From: Celoporthe dispersa
Taxonomy: Eukaryota > Ascomycota > Sordariomycetes > Diaporthales > Cryphonectriaceae
NCBI GenBank assembly: GCA_016584495.1
Contig: WAID01000007.1
Span: 916,001 to 980,000 of the forward strand
DNA: 64,000 nucleotides
Direction: 5' to 3'
The translations under genes were made by a program, and so were the position numbers. Shown here in pieces: positions 10,595 through 23,829 of the stretch. Within the stretch, counting starts at the first letter, position 1. Every line of letters starts with the position of its first letter. Below the pieces are notes generated by a model. The model worked only from the letters and a program-made list of their open reading frames with translations, made no database searches and was not told the DNA's origin.

Positions 10595-13500
10595 CTAGGA
10601 AGAAGGTTTGAGAGCCTCCCATGTCCCCATCGCGTTCGATCCATCGTCGCCCAGCAGATCCACTACGGGGCTCTTGGCCTTGACCACCGGCTTCTTCGCC
10701 GGAGGGGGAGGTACAGACTTCATGCTGCTGCTGCTGCTCGAGAATCCACCCGGCGGCGTTGGAGAGCTCATAACCACAGGCTTCCTCGCGGGCAGGGCCG
10801 GGCGTTCGTCCTTGGACAGCCCGAGTCCGACGAGTCCCACCGCTCCAGGAGGCGCCCATCCTTTGACGCTAGACGCCGGCGAGGTCGTCGCCGCCGAAGC
10901 AGTGCCCGCTCTACGGGGTGGTGGCAGCGGCGCTGATGACTGATCCTGGTAGCGGCGGGCAGATACCTCTCTTGCGGGTGCGGTGCGGTGCAGGCCGTCG
11001 TGGACCGCAGCCCTGGAGGCGTCCTGCACACTGCCAGAGGGTCTGCGGGGGGTATTGGTCTCGCTTTGGCCTCGGTCGGGGACAGGGAGGCGTCTGAGTA
11101 TGTCTCGACAGGTGGTGTGGTGACCAGATGGGCTGGCTTTCTGGCCACAGCAGGTGGTGGTCCTCTTGATGTCTTTTGGGACGTGGATGATGCGGCAGAG
11201 ACTGACCGAGGAATAGGTGGCGCCGGCGCCGCCTTCCTCATAATGCTGCCGACCGCAGGCACAGGAGTTTGGTTTGGTGGGGGCGGGAAATATAGATTCT
11301 GGCCAGTCGTCCTCCTAGGCGGCGGCGCTGGCGGGGCTTCTACTTTCTTGAACTGCAGAGCTTGAGGTGGCTCGTCGCTCATCGTCAGCCTGCCCACCTT
11401 CGCGGGGAGAGCTGACGGGTCGTAAGGGGGAGGCAGCTTCCGCTGTGGGGGCGTGCTCGAGACGGAAGAGGATAGTGATGGTAGGAAGGTAGAGTGGTTG
11501 ATGTGTTCATATGGCGATGTAGACATGCTTGAGTAGGACGATAGTCGAGAGTCTGCCCGCGGTACCGTGACCCAGTCGGGCTCATCTGATGGGCCAAATG
11601 GGTTAGGTGTCCGTTTGGGGTTGAGGATCGTCGATGTGGAACTGTCCAATGGTTTCGGCGGCGTGATGGTGGACTGGGCTTGTTTCCCATTGTCCAGCCA
11701 CCACTTCTGACGGTCAGAGCTGGCAGGAGGCAGGCCTGGCTCTATGGCATCGTAGCCGATCAGGTCTTCGTCCTCGGTATCCTCGGTATTGACGTTCGCG
11801 GTGGCATGTCCGACCTCTGCCTTGCGCCTCAGGTACACGTCGCGACTGATTCTGTCCCTCTGCGCCTCGTCGATGATGCTTACTTGGCACTCAAAGAGGG
11901 CATACACGGGCCGGTGATCCGAGAATTTCAGCGGTGCACAGTTGTACGCTAACTGACGGAGGTTGGGTCCTTTGCGCAGAATACGATCGGTCCAGGCTGG
12001 GATACGTTGCTTCTCTGACGAGTCGTAGTTGTCGGTGCCAATGTCGAACTTGTATGTCGGCATGAAGGTGATGCGAGCCTCGGAATAGAACGGGAAGGAC
12101 AGGCCAGCCACCATCTGCAGGTTCAGCTGGTCGTTCTCGTACAGCCGCTCGAGATCCCTTTGTTGTACCAGCTCAGTGGCTCGCTCCCAGGACAGCCCGA
12201 TCCGGTAGTTGAAATCTCCGAGCCAGACAACAGTATCTGTGATCAGTCAGCACACGCCATACACACACACAACCCCCCCACACACAACACCCTCTAGCTC
12301 GAGGCTCATACCGTGATCGTCAATGCCTCTATTTCTCTGGAAGCGCAGTCCATGGCTGATCGTCGCATAGTCCTTGTTCCTCTCATCGTAGTTGGCAAAG
12401 CCGGCTGCCAAGTGCGCGGTGACGAAGCAGATGTGAGTGTTTGCATAGTCCATTCTGATCGCCACTGCACCCTTGTTGCCAGCCATGCCGGACAGGCCAG
12501 TCTTCTTCACCGAGCCCTCCACGTTCTTGATGTTCGGCAGGACTGACGCCCGCACAAAGATGCAGAGTGCCGCCCCAACGAGCTGGCCACTCCGCAGCAG
12601 CACATATTTCTCGCCACCGACCTGCTGGGCTCGGGTGTTGAGACAGTTGCGCACGGCTTGCTCCCACAGTTGCTTCCTGGTAGGATCGCTGTTCATGATC
12701 TGCTGGGGACTCAACTCGACGATCTCTTGAAACCCGACGACAACAATCTCGGGCTGGCTGGTCCCGGTTACCTCGGGACATAGCCATGCGGAGAGATCCT
12801 CATCTATGCCATCGGTTCGGCCGTTCAGGTTAAAAGTCCCAACCAAGCTGTCACGGGTCAGCAGCAAGAACGCGGGCGAGAATAGCAATGACAACCCACA
12901 TCCTGATGTTCTCGGTTGATGAGAACTCCGCCCCGCGTCTGTTCAGCTCTCCGTTGACGTAGTCGTTGATGGGGTCATAGAGAGACACCGGTGACTGTCC
13001 CACCAGCCGGCCCAAGAGCATATCAATGGTGGTCTGCCTCTGCTTGTCCGTAAAATTGTTGATGTATAGCCGCGTCGCAGACTTGCGGGCGTCCGCAATG
13101 GCCCCAGCCAGAGACATCTTCCCGTGGCGCGTGAACGAAGACTTCAAGGCCCCGGTGCCGGCGTAGATCCGCGATAGGTTGTCTCCATTGTCGGCCCAGA
13201 GGCTCGAGTGTCTCATCCAGAAATCCGGCGGTGCATACTCTCCGCGGTGACCCAGGAACGCCTCGACAGCCAGTTGGGACACGAGGGTCTGGATGAGATT
13301 CGTGCGGTCCAAGCAATCGAGACAATTTGTCCGGAAGACGCCTTCCTGTTGCAATAAAACCACATAACGCCTGTCGGTATGAGGCGTGCCATTTGCATGC
13401 TCCCCAGGGCTGTCTGTCTCCACCGCCAGATAATATGCAAAACCTTCTGCTGAGTCCTCGATATACCGACGGATCCCCTTGGCAGCCTCGTAGCCGGTTG

Positions 13501-14845
13501 GTCCTTTTGTTTCAGCATGGAAATCGTACTCTGTTATTTTCAGCAGGGCATGCTCCTCAGCTCGCTTGTCGCCCGGTCGACTCAGAGGGCAGTGGTTAAT
13601 CCCGTAGCGGTACAGCTGGCTGAGTTCGACCTCTCCAGGCTTCGACTCGCTGAGCAGGTTGACCACATGGACTGCCCCATAGTTGTGCTCCAGGTCTGAG
13701 AAGTGTTTGTTGAAGGCTGGCTGCGTGCCGTCGGGCGACCGCGTGATGCTGATTTTCTGCTGATTTGGGAGCAGTCCTGCCGCCTGCTCCCAGAACACAG
13801 GTACTGAGCCCCGGACCTGTGCATAGGAGAACAAGACGCCTGACGGGCTCCAGTATATCGTCTCGGTCTCCACAAAATTGGCCACGTTGCCGTCGTCGTC
13901 AATGCCCCTCGAGTTAAATCGTGTTCCAGCTCGCCGGCAGGACAGGCGAGATATTATAGTTAGGTAGGACGGCATGCCTGTCTTGGCCGGTCGCAGAGGG
14001 GCTACCGACTGAGGGATAGTCATGGTCAGGCAGAACCCTCGTATGGCTGAGGTCAGGATCCGCGACTGGTCAAGGCTTTCTCTTTCGTGATGCATCAGCC
14101 GCGACCGAAACTGAACCAGCGGGTTGATCATGTATGAGTTCCACAGGAAGCCCTCGTCGAAATTGTCAATGTCAAAGGTATTCGCGTCCGGCGGCCTGTC
14201 CTGCAGCCGGTTCGTGAGATCGAAGTCGGTGCTGTAGTAGAAGCTCCCGTTGCTCAGCAGCTTCTGCACGTCTGAGCACGGGTGCTCTACACCTCCCTCC
14301 CTCCTGTTCAGGGTCTGTCCATATATCGAGGCATTGTCCGACATCTCAAGCTCGTAGGGATCGATGGAGGAGAAGACATCGTCGTACTCGGAGGTGTTGA
14401 GGCCGTAGAACTCGACCGCCAGGATCCTCTCGATGGTCTCGCCTGGTCGCAGGGTAGAAACCCGCGAGGCGTGCGTGATCACACACAAGAAGACATCGCG
14501 GCCCACAGAGATCAGGCCCAAGGTCCCGTATATCGGCCGAGACGTCAGAGGCCTGTACTCGCTGAGGGTCTTCTTGTTCACCGCTGTGAACTCCACCATG
14601 CACTTGGGCGCATGGCCGTCGGACAGGCTGCCGCCGGTGCCAGCTCGGGGCCGGGCAGAGGGGACGGAGGTGAGGGAGCCATTGGCGATGGCCTCGCTGG
14701 TGGTAGGGCTATGGCGGAAGATGAGGGCGTGGTCGTTGGAGACGATGGCGATGGCGCGGTGAGGATAGTCGCGGATCAGGAGCTGGGAGGATTTCTCGGG
14801 CGAAGGCGCCTGGCCGCTCCAAAGAGCAGAGGCTCCTGGTTCCAT
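10595..14845 (-). CDS. Synaptojanin-type inositol polyphosphate 5-phosphatase with Sac1 domain
   Basis: Removes phosphates from membrane phosphoinositides at sites of endocytosis and Golgi-endosome traffic; like yeast Inp52/Inp53. Exons on the minus strand: 14845-12900, 12847-12312, 12236-10595; introns of 52 and 75 nt. The Sac1 domain spans roughly residues 60-600 with the catalytic CLDCLDRTN (Cys near 506). The second domain starts at LVGTFNLNGRTDGID and includes GFQEIVEL, AGNKGAVAIRM, VTAHLAAG, WLGDFNYRIG, IPAWTDRIL and SDHRPVYALF, the full 5-phosphatase set. The C-terminal third is Pro-rich, with an NPF motif (RTPNPFGPSDEPDW), a typical EH-domain ligand, and ends VDLLGDDGSNAMGTWEALKP. One base is missing in the run at 11047-11052 (six instead of seven); without it the last 150 residues are read wrongly. 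About 1374 aa after allowing for that. Sac1 plus 5-phosphatase order is diagnostic. Confidence 0.93.
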
Positions 14846-14902
14846 GCTCTTGCTGGCCAGGGCGAGAGGGCCGCTTCAAGCTGGGTGCAAGCAGGACGTT
14901 CT

Positions 14903-14939
<37 letters not shown>

Positions 14940-16756
14940 AGGACGACAATTGACACAGGCGGTGACACATGTCCTGTCCAGTGTGTCCGTTTCTGACGTT
15001 GAGGCACGGGAGGATTAGCACAGGAGATGTGTTCAGAAAGGGTCTTGATGGACCTTGTTTTTTTCTTCTTAAGATAATGACGACTGTAAGCTGATACAAC
15101 TATTGCTGGAAATTATCCTGGAAAGTTGTCTTTTTTTTTTCTTTTAATTTTTCTTCTCGTGGTCGCTGGCTACCGAAATTGTCGAACTCACGCACATCAG
15201 ATGCAAAATGCCAGAAGTGCATTGAACGTGCAGCTGCCCGCCCTGCCATAGAGCCAATGACGTGTGACGGCGGCCCGTGCACATTTCTCAGCCCTGCGAG
15301 TTCCCGAGGCGGACACTATTTGCGCTTCTCAGTACTGGTGGCAGGAGATATCTTTCGAAGAAGACCCCATGAGGAAACAAGGAATGCGGCTCTAGAAATT
15401 TGCGAGGTCCAGATGGTCCTTCGTATCAATCCCATGCCTCTGGAGCATGATACATATATAGTAGTACCCTGCGACCAGAGGCCAGTAATTAGAGTTTCAT
15501 TTGCTTGAAGTTAGCCTCGAGCATAACTGGATCTCCGCATCATTCAAGATGAGTATGCCAACACCCATGGCGAAGCTTCCTAGAAAAGGTTGAGGTTCGT
15601 CCACAAAGGAGTTTACTATGGTACTGTGAATAGCTTGCTCCTGGAGGCCATACAACCTTGCATGACCTGGACAGAGACGGTGTCTCTCATGGGTCGTTAG
15701 TAGGGACAGCGGCCCAGTTCGTTCACAGCAGTCATCATGCCTTGCAGTGATTTCCGAGTGCAAGGGCACCACCATGACATCTGCAACATAAGTCTCCGAA
15801 ATGACCCGCCTCGGTCTTGGAAACATATGACTGCTGATTTTTCAGATGATGGATCTCTATCCTGGGGGTCCTGCTGTGGGCTGTTCCGTGTAAACCATCT
15901 GTCCCTGACAGACACTGCCTGCCTGTTCATGCAAAGCAGCACTGATGACTTCCTGTTTCCCAATTGTGCAGTCACGTCTGTATGTGTATAGACACAGCCT
16001 TCATACTCTGGGAGCCTTTAGAACTAGAATGCACCACAAATGGAAATAGGTGGCAGACAGGCAGCCCATTCATGAAGAGCCGGGTAGGTTGTGAAAGGGG
16101 AAGCATGAGGTGTTGGTGGCAGGCGAAGTCTGGCCTGGTAAACAAGTATGAAAGTAAGGAGTAAAGACTGGAAAAGGAGGTTGCTGTTGGGTTGAGCTTC
16201 AGATATTATACAACGGTGAGATCATACCCGCCATGTCTGGCAGGGTCATCCTCTTCCTATCATGTTTGTTTTAAGTAAATCATCACAAGCTCATGTTGAA
16301 GAGAAAGAAGGAATCCTCCTGCTGGGACCAAAACCTGGTAGAATTTTAACATGGCAGGTCAGTGGAGTCTTGCTGACATAAGACATACCAAGCCCAGCAC
16401 GGACCAATGAGCAGCACTTACTCACACCCAGTCACGCCCCGTCACTGCAGCTCCGACATAAAGCTGGATCCCTTCCAAGCAGGCAGGGATGGATGCAGCT
16501 GTGAATTTGCAACCTGCGCTGCGCAAGCTCGATTCGCTCATCCGCCATTTTCTCTCCTTTTTCAACCTTCCAACCCCAGCCACCCACCCCTCGCCATCTC
16601 TCGACCTGATTCCATTGCCTTGGTGAACTCGACCATCTCGATCTGTTGTCCACAGCACATCTGTACTCAGCACAGCCATCCCTGGTCCACCCTCCATTTC
16701 CTGCACCAGCCCTGGACCAGCCCTGGTCTTGTCGCATAAGCACACCTACAGCACAG
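14846..16756. other. Divergent intergenic region, phosphatase and PRP39
   Basis: 1.9 kb shared upstream region of two divergent genes. It carries (CT)15 at 14906-14936 and a T run near 15130. Short open frames inside have no recognisable protein character. The last 300 bases are pyrimidine-rich with repeated CAGCACA-type stretches before the PRP39 ATG. Confidence 0.6.
14906..14936. repeat. (CT)15 microsatellite
   Basis: Perfect dinucleotide tract about 60 bases upstream of the phosphatase start codon, so probably in its 5' leader or core promoter. On the gene's strand it reads as (GA)n. Confidence 0.95.
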
Positions 16757-19116
16757 ATGGCTGACTTCCAAAACTATGGCGGCTCTGATGAGGAGAATGC
16801 TGAGATCCGCAAGCTGAACACCGAGGTGGTATGTCCAGGCGCCAGCACAATGACAATTGCCCAGGTACATGCTGATGTCCATCACCCTGAGCAGGAGACC
16901 GACCCTGACAGCTTCGAAGCCTGGGAAAAACTGGTGCGCGCGTGCGAGAGCCTCGACGGAGGCCTGAACAGAAATTCGAGCCCCCAGGCCCTCACAACGT
17001 TACGCAACACCTACGACCGCTACCTCCTCAAGTTCCCTCCCCTCTTCGGATACTGGAAGAAATATGCCGACCTGGAATTCAACATCTCGGGCCCAGAGTC
17101 TGCAGAGATGATCTACGAGCGAGGCTGCGCTAGCATCACCAACTCGGTCGACCTCTGGACAGACTACTGCTCCTTTAAGATGGAGACTACCCACGAGCCC
17201 GGCCTTGTGAGAGAGTAAGTTACTGAGGCTGCTTTCCTTCCCCATAACCTCTTTCAGCCATCGGCGCGTTCGTCAAGATCGCGATCTGTCGCAAACCTCG
17301 CAGCCGATCTCGCCATAGACAAGATCACTCTTTTCGTCCGCAGCAATGGGTTCCGGTGAGAAATACTACAAGGGCCAATCATCTACCGCTGGGATCGCGT
17401 CTCACAGAATCTACCAGGCACTGTTGATTTTCCAAAACCACACATCATCATCATACTCGCTATGAAGCCCCCCCTACTCTTACGCTTCCCCCCCGTCGCA
17501 ATAAGACACTAAGCTGTTGTTCGTCGATCACCTGGGAGAAGGATTCATTTACTGTTCGCACTTCTATCCCTTCCTGTATTTGGATCCTGCCCACACTCCC
17601 TCTCTCTCTCCCGCCCCCTTCCCCCCCCCCCCCCCCATTTGTTCACTGGGGCGTCCTGGCTGCTGACCTGTCCTAGGCTGTTCGAGCGCGCAGCTACGCA
17701 TGTGGGACTTGACTTCCTAGCGCACCCCTTCTGGGACAAGTACATCGAGTACGAGGAGCGGCAGGAGGCGCACGACAAGATTTACGCGATCTTGAAACGT
17801 GTTATACACATCCCGATGCACCAGTACGCTAGATACTACGAGCGATTTCGAACCCTATCGCACTCCCGGCCCCTGGACGAGATTGTCGAGGCGGAACTGC
17901 TCACACGCTTCCGCGCCGAGGTGGAGGCCGAGGCAGCCTCCTTCGGCGCAGCCAAGTCAGAGGCAGAGATCGAGCGCGACGTCCGTGTCAAGACAGACGG
18001 CATGTTCTACGAGGTCTTCCAGAAGACACAGACGGAGACGACCAAGCGCTGGACATACGAGTCAGAGATCAAGAGGCCATACTTCCACGTCACCGAGCTC
18101 GACCACTCGCAGCTCGCCAACTGGCGGAAGTACCTAGACTTCGAAGAGGCAGAGGGCGACTTCGCCAGGATCACCGCCCTGTACGAGCGGTGTCTGGTGA
18201 CCTGCGCCTTCTACGACGAGTTCTGGTTCCGTTATACGCGGTGGATGTCAGCCCAGCCCGACAAGGACGAGGATGTGAGGAATATCTTCCTGCGCGCGGT
18301 GACGCTCTATGTGCCAGTTAGCAGGCCTGGCATCCGGATGCAGTTTGCGTATTTCGAAGAGGCAAAAGGCCGGGCGGATATCGCCCGCGCGATCCACGAG
18401 GCGATCCTCCAGAAGCTGCCGAACTGCGTCGAGGCGATCGTCTCGTGGGCCAACCTGCAGCGGCGACAGAGCGGTCTCGATGCCGCGATCGACGTGTACA
18501 AGGCGCAGATCGACTCGCCTGTGGTGGACCTGTACACCAAGGCCGCCCTCGTGACACAATGGGCCGTCCTGCTGTGGAAGGTGAAGGGCTCTGTCGAAGA
18601 GGCGCGCACTGTCTTCCGCAACAACGTGCAGTGGTATGCGGACAGCCGGGAGTTCTGGAATCAGTGGCTGGATTTCGAGCTCGAGCAGCCCACCAGCGCC
18701 GAGGCGGAGGCCGAACACGGCCAGCGGATCCAGAAGGTCATCGACGAGATGAAGACCAGGAGCCGCATGTCCACTGCGACCAAGAAGGAGCTCTGCATGA
18801 AGTACCTGGCCTATCTGCAGCACCGGGGCGTCAAGGATGCTATGAAGACGTTCCTGGAGATCGACCGGGAGATGGCAGGGTGCGTATAGATCTAGGCCCC
18901 CCCCCTCTCTCTCCAAGATGGCGAAGCAAGCAGGCTAATATTGTCCCTAGACCCGCCTCCGTCTCCAAAGACAAGTTCTCTGCCAAGGATAATGGTGTAC
19001 CGCTTGGCGAGCTCGACGAGGCCTCCCGGATCAACGCCGAGGCTTGGTACTTCAGCTACTATGAACTGTACAGCGAACCAGACCCTAAGGCTACCGGTAT
19101 TGTGGACTTCAACTAA
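16757..19116 (+). CDS. PRP39: Pre-mRNA-processing factor 39 (U1 snRNP, HAT repeats)
   Basis: U1 snRNP component that helps commit 5' splice sites. Exons 16757-17214, 17677-18879, 18951-19116 give 608 aa with no frame break. It is built of HAT helical repeats with conserved aromatic spacing: WEKLVRACE, YDRYLLKFPPLFGYWKKYADLE, YERGCASITNSVDLWTDYC, ELFERAATHVGLDFLAHPFW, FWFRYTRWM and FWNQWLDFELEQP. Joins restore VRELFERAA and MAGPASVSKDKF. The first intron is long for this window (462 nt) and contains a C15 run in front of its acceptor (about 17626-17637). The ATG at 16757 was chosen because MADFQNYGGSDEE begins the conserved protein; the frame is open further upstream. The paralogue Prp42 is the main alternative name. 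Confidence 0.9.
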
Positions 19117-21272
19117 TAGCGGCCCTGATTTTCTCTTCTTATACATCTTGCTCTGAAGCTCGTGGAGGGAGAAGAAGGTGTGGTGTGGGAAGGAGAGTTT
19201 TTTTTTTTGAAAAAAAAACAAAACAAATCGAATGCATCGTCGGCGCTCTGCTGTATACTAGGTTTTTGGTGCAGAATTGGATGTACGAAGATGGGTGGGA
19301 GGAGAAGCTGGGCCCTGAGGTTGCGAGCCCGATGTGATTTGAGACTTGGTTTGGTGGTGGTGGTGGTGGTAGTCCTTGATGCAGCCAGGCGATGCGGTCG
19401 GTCTACTCAACAAAATGATATCGGGAGTCACCTATCACGGTGGTAATAGAAGAAGGAGGAAATAGTCTAGACAAGGTCCTCACCATGGGGTACCTGAGCA
19501 ATAATGTCCAGCCTAGTACTCGCCTCATGTTCCATGCACGACTGTCTAGACAAGACACCTCTCAGCCTGCCCTGGGAGGGAGGATGATTCCACAAGCTTC
19601 CGAGGAAATACACAACCCAAATCCCACACGACACATGACTACGTGACGTGCCTAGCGCGTGGGCTCGGGCTACACAGCAGATCCCTCATACTATGGTAAC
19701 ATCATGCCACCAGACGCAGGGTCGTTCCGGGACCCGGGCTCTGCAGGGTGGTACAATCAATAGCTACCAGTCACCGACCGACCGGGCTTTGCATGTATGC
19801 ATGCATGTATTAATTTAGCAGGCTGAGTCACGGACGGGGGCAGGCGGCAACCAGGGCCCGCTGCCAGGCTTGTGGCGATCCGGAGGAGGCCGAGCATATG
19901 GTTTGTTTTTTTGGTGGTTTTTTTTTCCTTCTTTTTTTTTTTTTTGGCTCGATGGTGGGCAGGGTGAGTCAACGTGGAACGCAAGAGCGTCATAGATCTT
20001 GTGTAAATTCGGTGCGCACGAGAGGAAAGAATTATCTTTTGCTCAGAAAAAAAAAGTGTGTTGAGGACAGGGCAGTGACGACGACAGCGGTTGATTACTA
20101 AGAACACACACCACCCCAGCACACACCTTGACCCAAGACACAGAAGGAGAGTCCCCAATACCGAGATCGGCCCGGGAGAGAAGGGCGCAGGGTTGTCGAC
20201 GTAATACGGGATGGTTAAGAAGGAAAGCAGGAAGGAAAGGGCCATTCGCGAGACACACACGCAGTCACACTTTTTTTTTTTGCCCACCCCCCTCTCCCGC
20301 CTTCCGTTCCACCGCAGACGAGAATTTGAGTTCACCCATGCCACGATAAGGAGAACTGGGGATTAGTTCGGCGATTCAAGCCGCTCAGCACAAATTTGTT
20401 CAGTCACAGGCCAAACCCCGGCATGTGAGACTCCGGCTTGCGTGCTGATTACCCACTGCAACAAGTGGGACCCCTCCTCCTGCCGGCGCCACTACAGAGC
20501 TTGGTGGGTCGCGGCCTCTGCAAAAGATACCATAGAAGGTAAAAAAAAAAAAAAGAAAAGGCCAATGGAAAGAGAAGAAAAAAGAGGACCGCGACGCGAG
20601 ACGAGCTGGGGCGGACCTTGGTGGAGCCCGTGGCTACAGACGGAGGACCACAGGTGAGCCAATGAGTGATGGGCAATTACGCTTTCATGCCTTGTGGTGC
20701 CGTTGAAGGGTCTCCCATGGCCGTTTCGAGGTGAGGTGAGATAGCGACGAGGTGCTGCCGGTGCTTGGGCGCCGGGGGGGAGGACAAGGCGTGTCTTGTC
20801 TCGGGTTGTGTGGTTTTCCCTCCCTGCTATATGAATAATCAGGAATACCCTCGGTCTTGTTCTTTTTCTTTCCCTCTCTCGGATCTAACCTGTGACTCTT
20901 TTTCTTTTCTTTTTTCCCTCTCTCCTCTCCTCCCTCCCTCTTCCTGCCTCTGGTATTACATCACTTTTTTCTGTGCAACGGTTTGGTATTCTATCCCACG
21001 CCTCGACAACATCTAGACAGGGCCCAGACACGAAGAGTAGGTTGCTTCCGTCTTCCTCCATCCACCCACACCCACCTCTCTCTCTCTCTCTATATACACA
21101 TATATACATGTATATATTTCTTCCCTTGCTCTTCCTTACACCCCCTCCCCATCCTGTCTGCCTGCAACCGAGGCGGTCCATCCCAGCCCACCCCCATCGT
21201 ACGATCTACTGATCCACCTGGCCCAATACCTCCGACTGGACTGACACCTCCCCTCTCTGCTTCAAGCCCAAG
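19117..21272. other. Intergenic spacer upstream of cytochrome c peroxidase
   Basis: 2.2 kb, no supported gene. Many homopolymers: T/A runs at 19199-19221, T runs near 19911-19945, A run near 20540. From about 20860 to 21110 it is strongly pyrimidine-rich, ending in a TATATACA-containing stretch (about 21091-21117), a plausible promoter of the next gene. Confidence 0.55.
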
Positions 21273-22485
21273 ATGGCCACCGCGACACGCCAACTCGCCC
21301 GTACGGCGGCCCGCCTCACACCCCGCAGGACCTTCGCCACCTCTGCGCCCCGGACAGCCTTCCGCCAGCGCTACTCTGGCCAACAAGGCCACCGCTTCTA
21401 CTCCTCCTCCACCGAGCCCCCCAAGCCCTCGTCGTCGTCCTCCCCGCTCATCTACATCACCCTCGCGGCCGCCGCAGCCGGTGGAGCCTTCTACTACTAC
21501 TCCTCTTCCTCCAGCACCCGGCCCGCCGCGCCCAAGGTCCTGACCAACCCGACCAAGGAGGACTACCAGAAGGTCTACAACGAGATCGCCCAGAGGCTGG
21601 ACGAGAATGACGAGTACGACGACGGCTCGTACGGCCCAGTCCTGCTGCGGCTGGCGTGGCATTGCTCGGGAACGTACGATGCGCAGACGGGCACGGGTGG
21701 CAGCAACGGCGCCACCATGAGGTTCGCGCCTGAGTCGGACCACGGGGCCAATGCTGGTCTCAAGCACGCGAGGGACTTTTTGGAGCCTGTCAAGGGTAAG
21801 CAAACACACACACACACCTCTACCTACCTCTTTTTTTCTTTCTTCTTCTTCTTTCCCCCTCCATGACTTGAGCTGACAAAACTCCGCCACAAACAGAAAA
21901 GTTCCCTGGATCTCCTACTCGGACCTCTGGATCCTCGGCGGCGTGTGCGCCATCCAGGAGATGCTCGGCCCCAAGATCCCCTACCGCCCCGGCCGGACCG
22001 ATCGTGACGTCGCCGCCTGCACCCCCGACGGCCGCCTCCCAGACGCCGCCCAGGGCCAGGACCACCTGCGGTCCATCTTCTACCGCATGGGCTTCGGCGA
22101 CCAGGAGATCGTGGCCCTGGCGGGCGCACACGCCCTGGGTCGCTGCCACACGGACCGGTCCGGCTTCGACGGGCCCTGGACCTTCTCGCCCACGGTCCTG
22201 ACCAACGACTACTACCAGTTCCTGACGGACCGCAAGTGGCACTGGAAGAAGTGGGACGGGCCGAAGCAGTATGTGAACGAGGACGAGAGCATCATGATGC
22301 TGCCGGCCGATATGGCGCTGGTGGCGGACAAGAAGTTCAAGGAGTGGGTGGTCAAGTATGCCAAGGACAACGACCTGTTCTTTGCCGACTTTAGGAGCGT
22401 GATCGTGAAGCTGTTCGAGCTGGGCGTGCCGTTTGCCGAGGGCAAGGAGAGGTGGGAGCTGAAGACGCTGGGGGAGCAGGAGTGA
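21273..22485 (+). CDS. CCP1: Cytochrome c peroxidase, mitochondrial
   Basis: Haem peroxidase of the mitochondrial intermembrane space, reducing hydrogen peroxide with electrons from cytochrome c. Exons 21273-21795 and 21897-22485. The N-terminus is a bipartite import signal: an Arg/Ser/Thr-rich presequence, then a membrane segment ([19 protein letters not shown]) like the one cut by rhomboid protease in yeast. Class I peroxidase motifs follow: [13 protein letters not shown] with distal Arg/Trp/His, [12 protein letters not shown] with proximal His, the Trp of GPWTF, the Asp of MMLPADMAL. After the splice, EKF should continue PWISYSDLW, but the run at 21904-21906 has three C where four are needed; the frame is otherwise intact (370 aa). 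Probably an indel error. Intron length is 101 nt. Confidence 0.93.
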
Positions 22486-23829
22486 AAAAAGAGAACCCTC
22501 TCCTCTCACCTGCCCTCCCGTGAGGGCGAAGAGAAGGCGATGGACGCGAGAACCAAACAAGATAAGAGATAGACTAGACTGCACCGGACCACATAGAATC
22601 GGCGGCCGGATCCAGGCCATGGACGATGTTCATGACCATAGGTCTGAGGGCAATGGAGGAAGGATCTTCTCCCCTCCGAAGAAACTGTATGATAATGAGA
22701 CTGGTCAAAACTGCCATTGGGTCCTCGAAGAGCGTGTCATGTTCGTATTGCCAGTGTACTCTGTAGACGATCATGAAGACCGCTCATCGTAGTCGGAACA
22801 ATAAAGCCAACATCACCTACAATCTCACGATGTTTAAGGGGCGGGGGAGGGTGTGTGTTTGAGAAGAAGACCTAGCCAAGGAGATGAGGTGTCGTCTAAA
22901 AAAGAACCCCCGGCAACAATAGCTCCTCATGCGTCTCCTCTTCCCCTCTCCTTGCCACTGCCCCCCCCCCCTCTCTCCCCTTCTTTTCACCCCAAACACG
23001 CTCAAACCAACCCAACAGGATCGTTCCCCGCACTCGTCGCCAGCAGGAATCTGGATGAGATGTCCCAAGGGTCCTTTCTTTTCACTCATGTGGGGTTGTC
23101 TGCAGTGGGTAGAAAGATCTACGGCGGGCGGGAAGCTGTGGGTTCTCCCGCGGTCGCCCTTTTTTTCTTTCTTTTTCATAGGGCCTCCCCGTGGGGAAGT
23201 GGGTTTCTCTCTCTCTCTCTCTCTCTCTTTGATCAATTATATCAATAGAGGCTATCTATCTTTGTGTGTGTGTGTACTCGAGGGGACTTGTATGTTACAC
23301 TTTCCGCGACGAGGCTCAAAGTCATCCAGTACGTAAATTATTTGTTTTTGGGGATGTTGAACGGAGTGCTTGTATCTGGTCGGTGTGGCCTGCCCGGGTG
23401 TGTCTGACGCATTGGCGGCATGAGTGGATAAAGGTGCGACCGTCCCGACGACACGACATGGCCGAAGAGGTGATCAGCACTCCGCACTGCTGACATTGTG
23501 TGCCTTGCGCTAATTATCTCGTTCGTATCACGACTCACAGGCTATGGAGCAGAACTGTACGATGGTTAGATGAGGTGGTCAGAAATTCCACCGTCTTTTT
23601 GCGTACCCGTATAGCTGACCGCGCCGATATTCGCCTCGCATCCCCAAAGCGTGCAGTACCATGGCAATCCAGTAGCTCCAGCAACATAAATACAGCTAAA
23701 AAGGAACCATGTGACAGATCCCGATGTCCTCCAGACGCTTCCTGGCCCGTGGAGCCCCCCCAAGAAAGATCCATCACCCGTCAATGTCAATCAAGCACAG
23801 CTCCGGCTTCACACCCATCCTGGCCAGAT
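22486..23829. other. Intergenic between convergent genes
   Basis: 1.3 kb between the 3' ends of CCP1 and the 2EXR gene. No supported gene. Contains a C run near 22963 and a (TC)11 tract at 23206-23227. Confidence 0.55.
23206..23227. repeat. (TC)11 microsatellite
   Basis: Perfect TC tract in the convergent spacer after cytochrome c peroxidase. Confidence 0.95.

Noticed and set aside
15179..15508. 109-residue open frame between the phosphatase and PRP39
   Set aside because: No recognisable motif, no intron context and no supporting codon bias.
17215..17676. snoRNA inside the PRP39 intron
   Set aside because: No RUGAUGA/CUGA box pair with suitable spacing on the gene strand.
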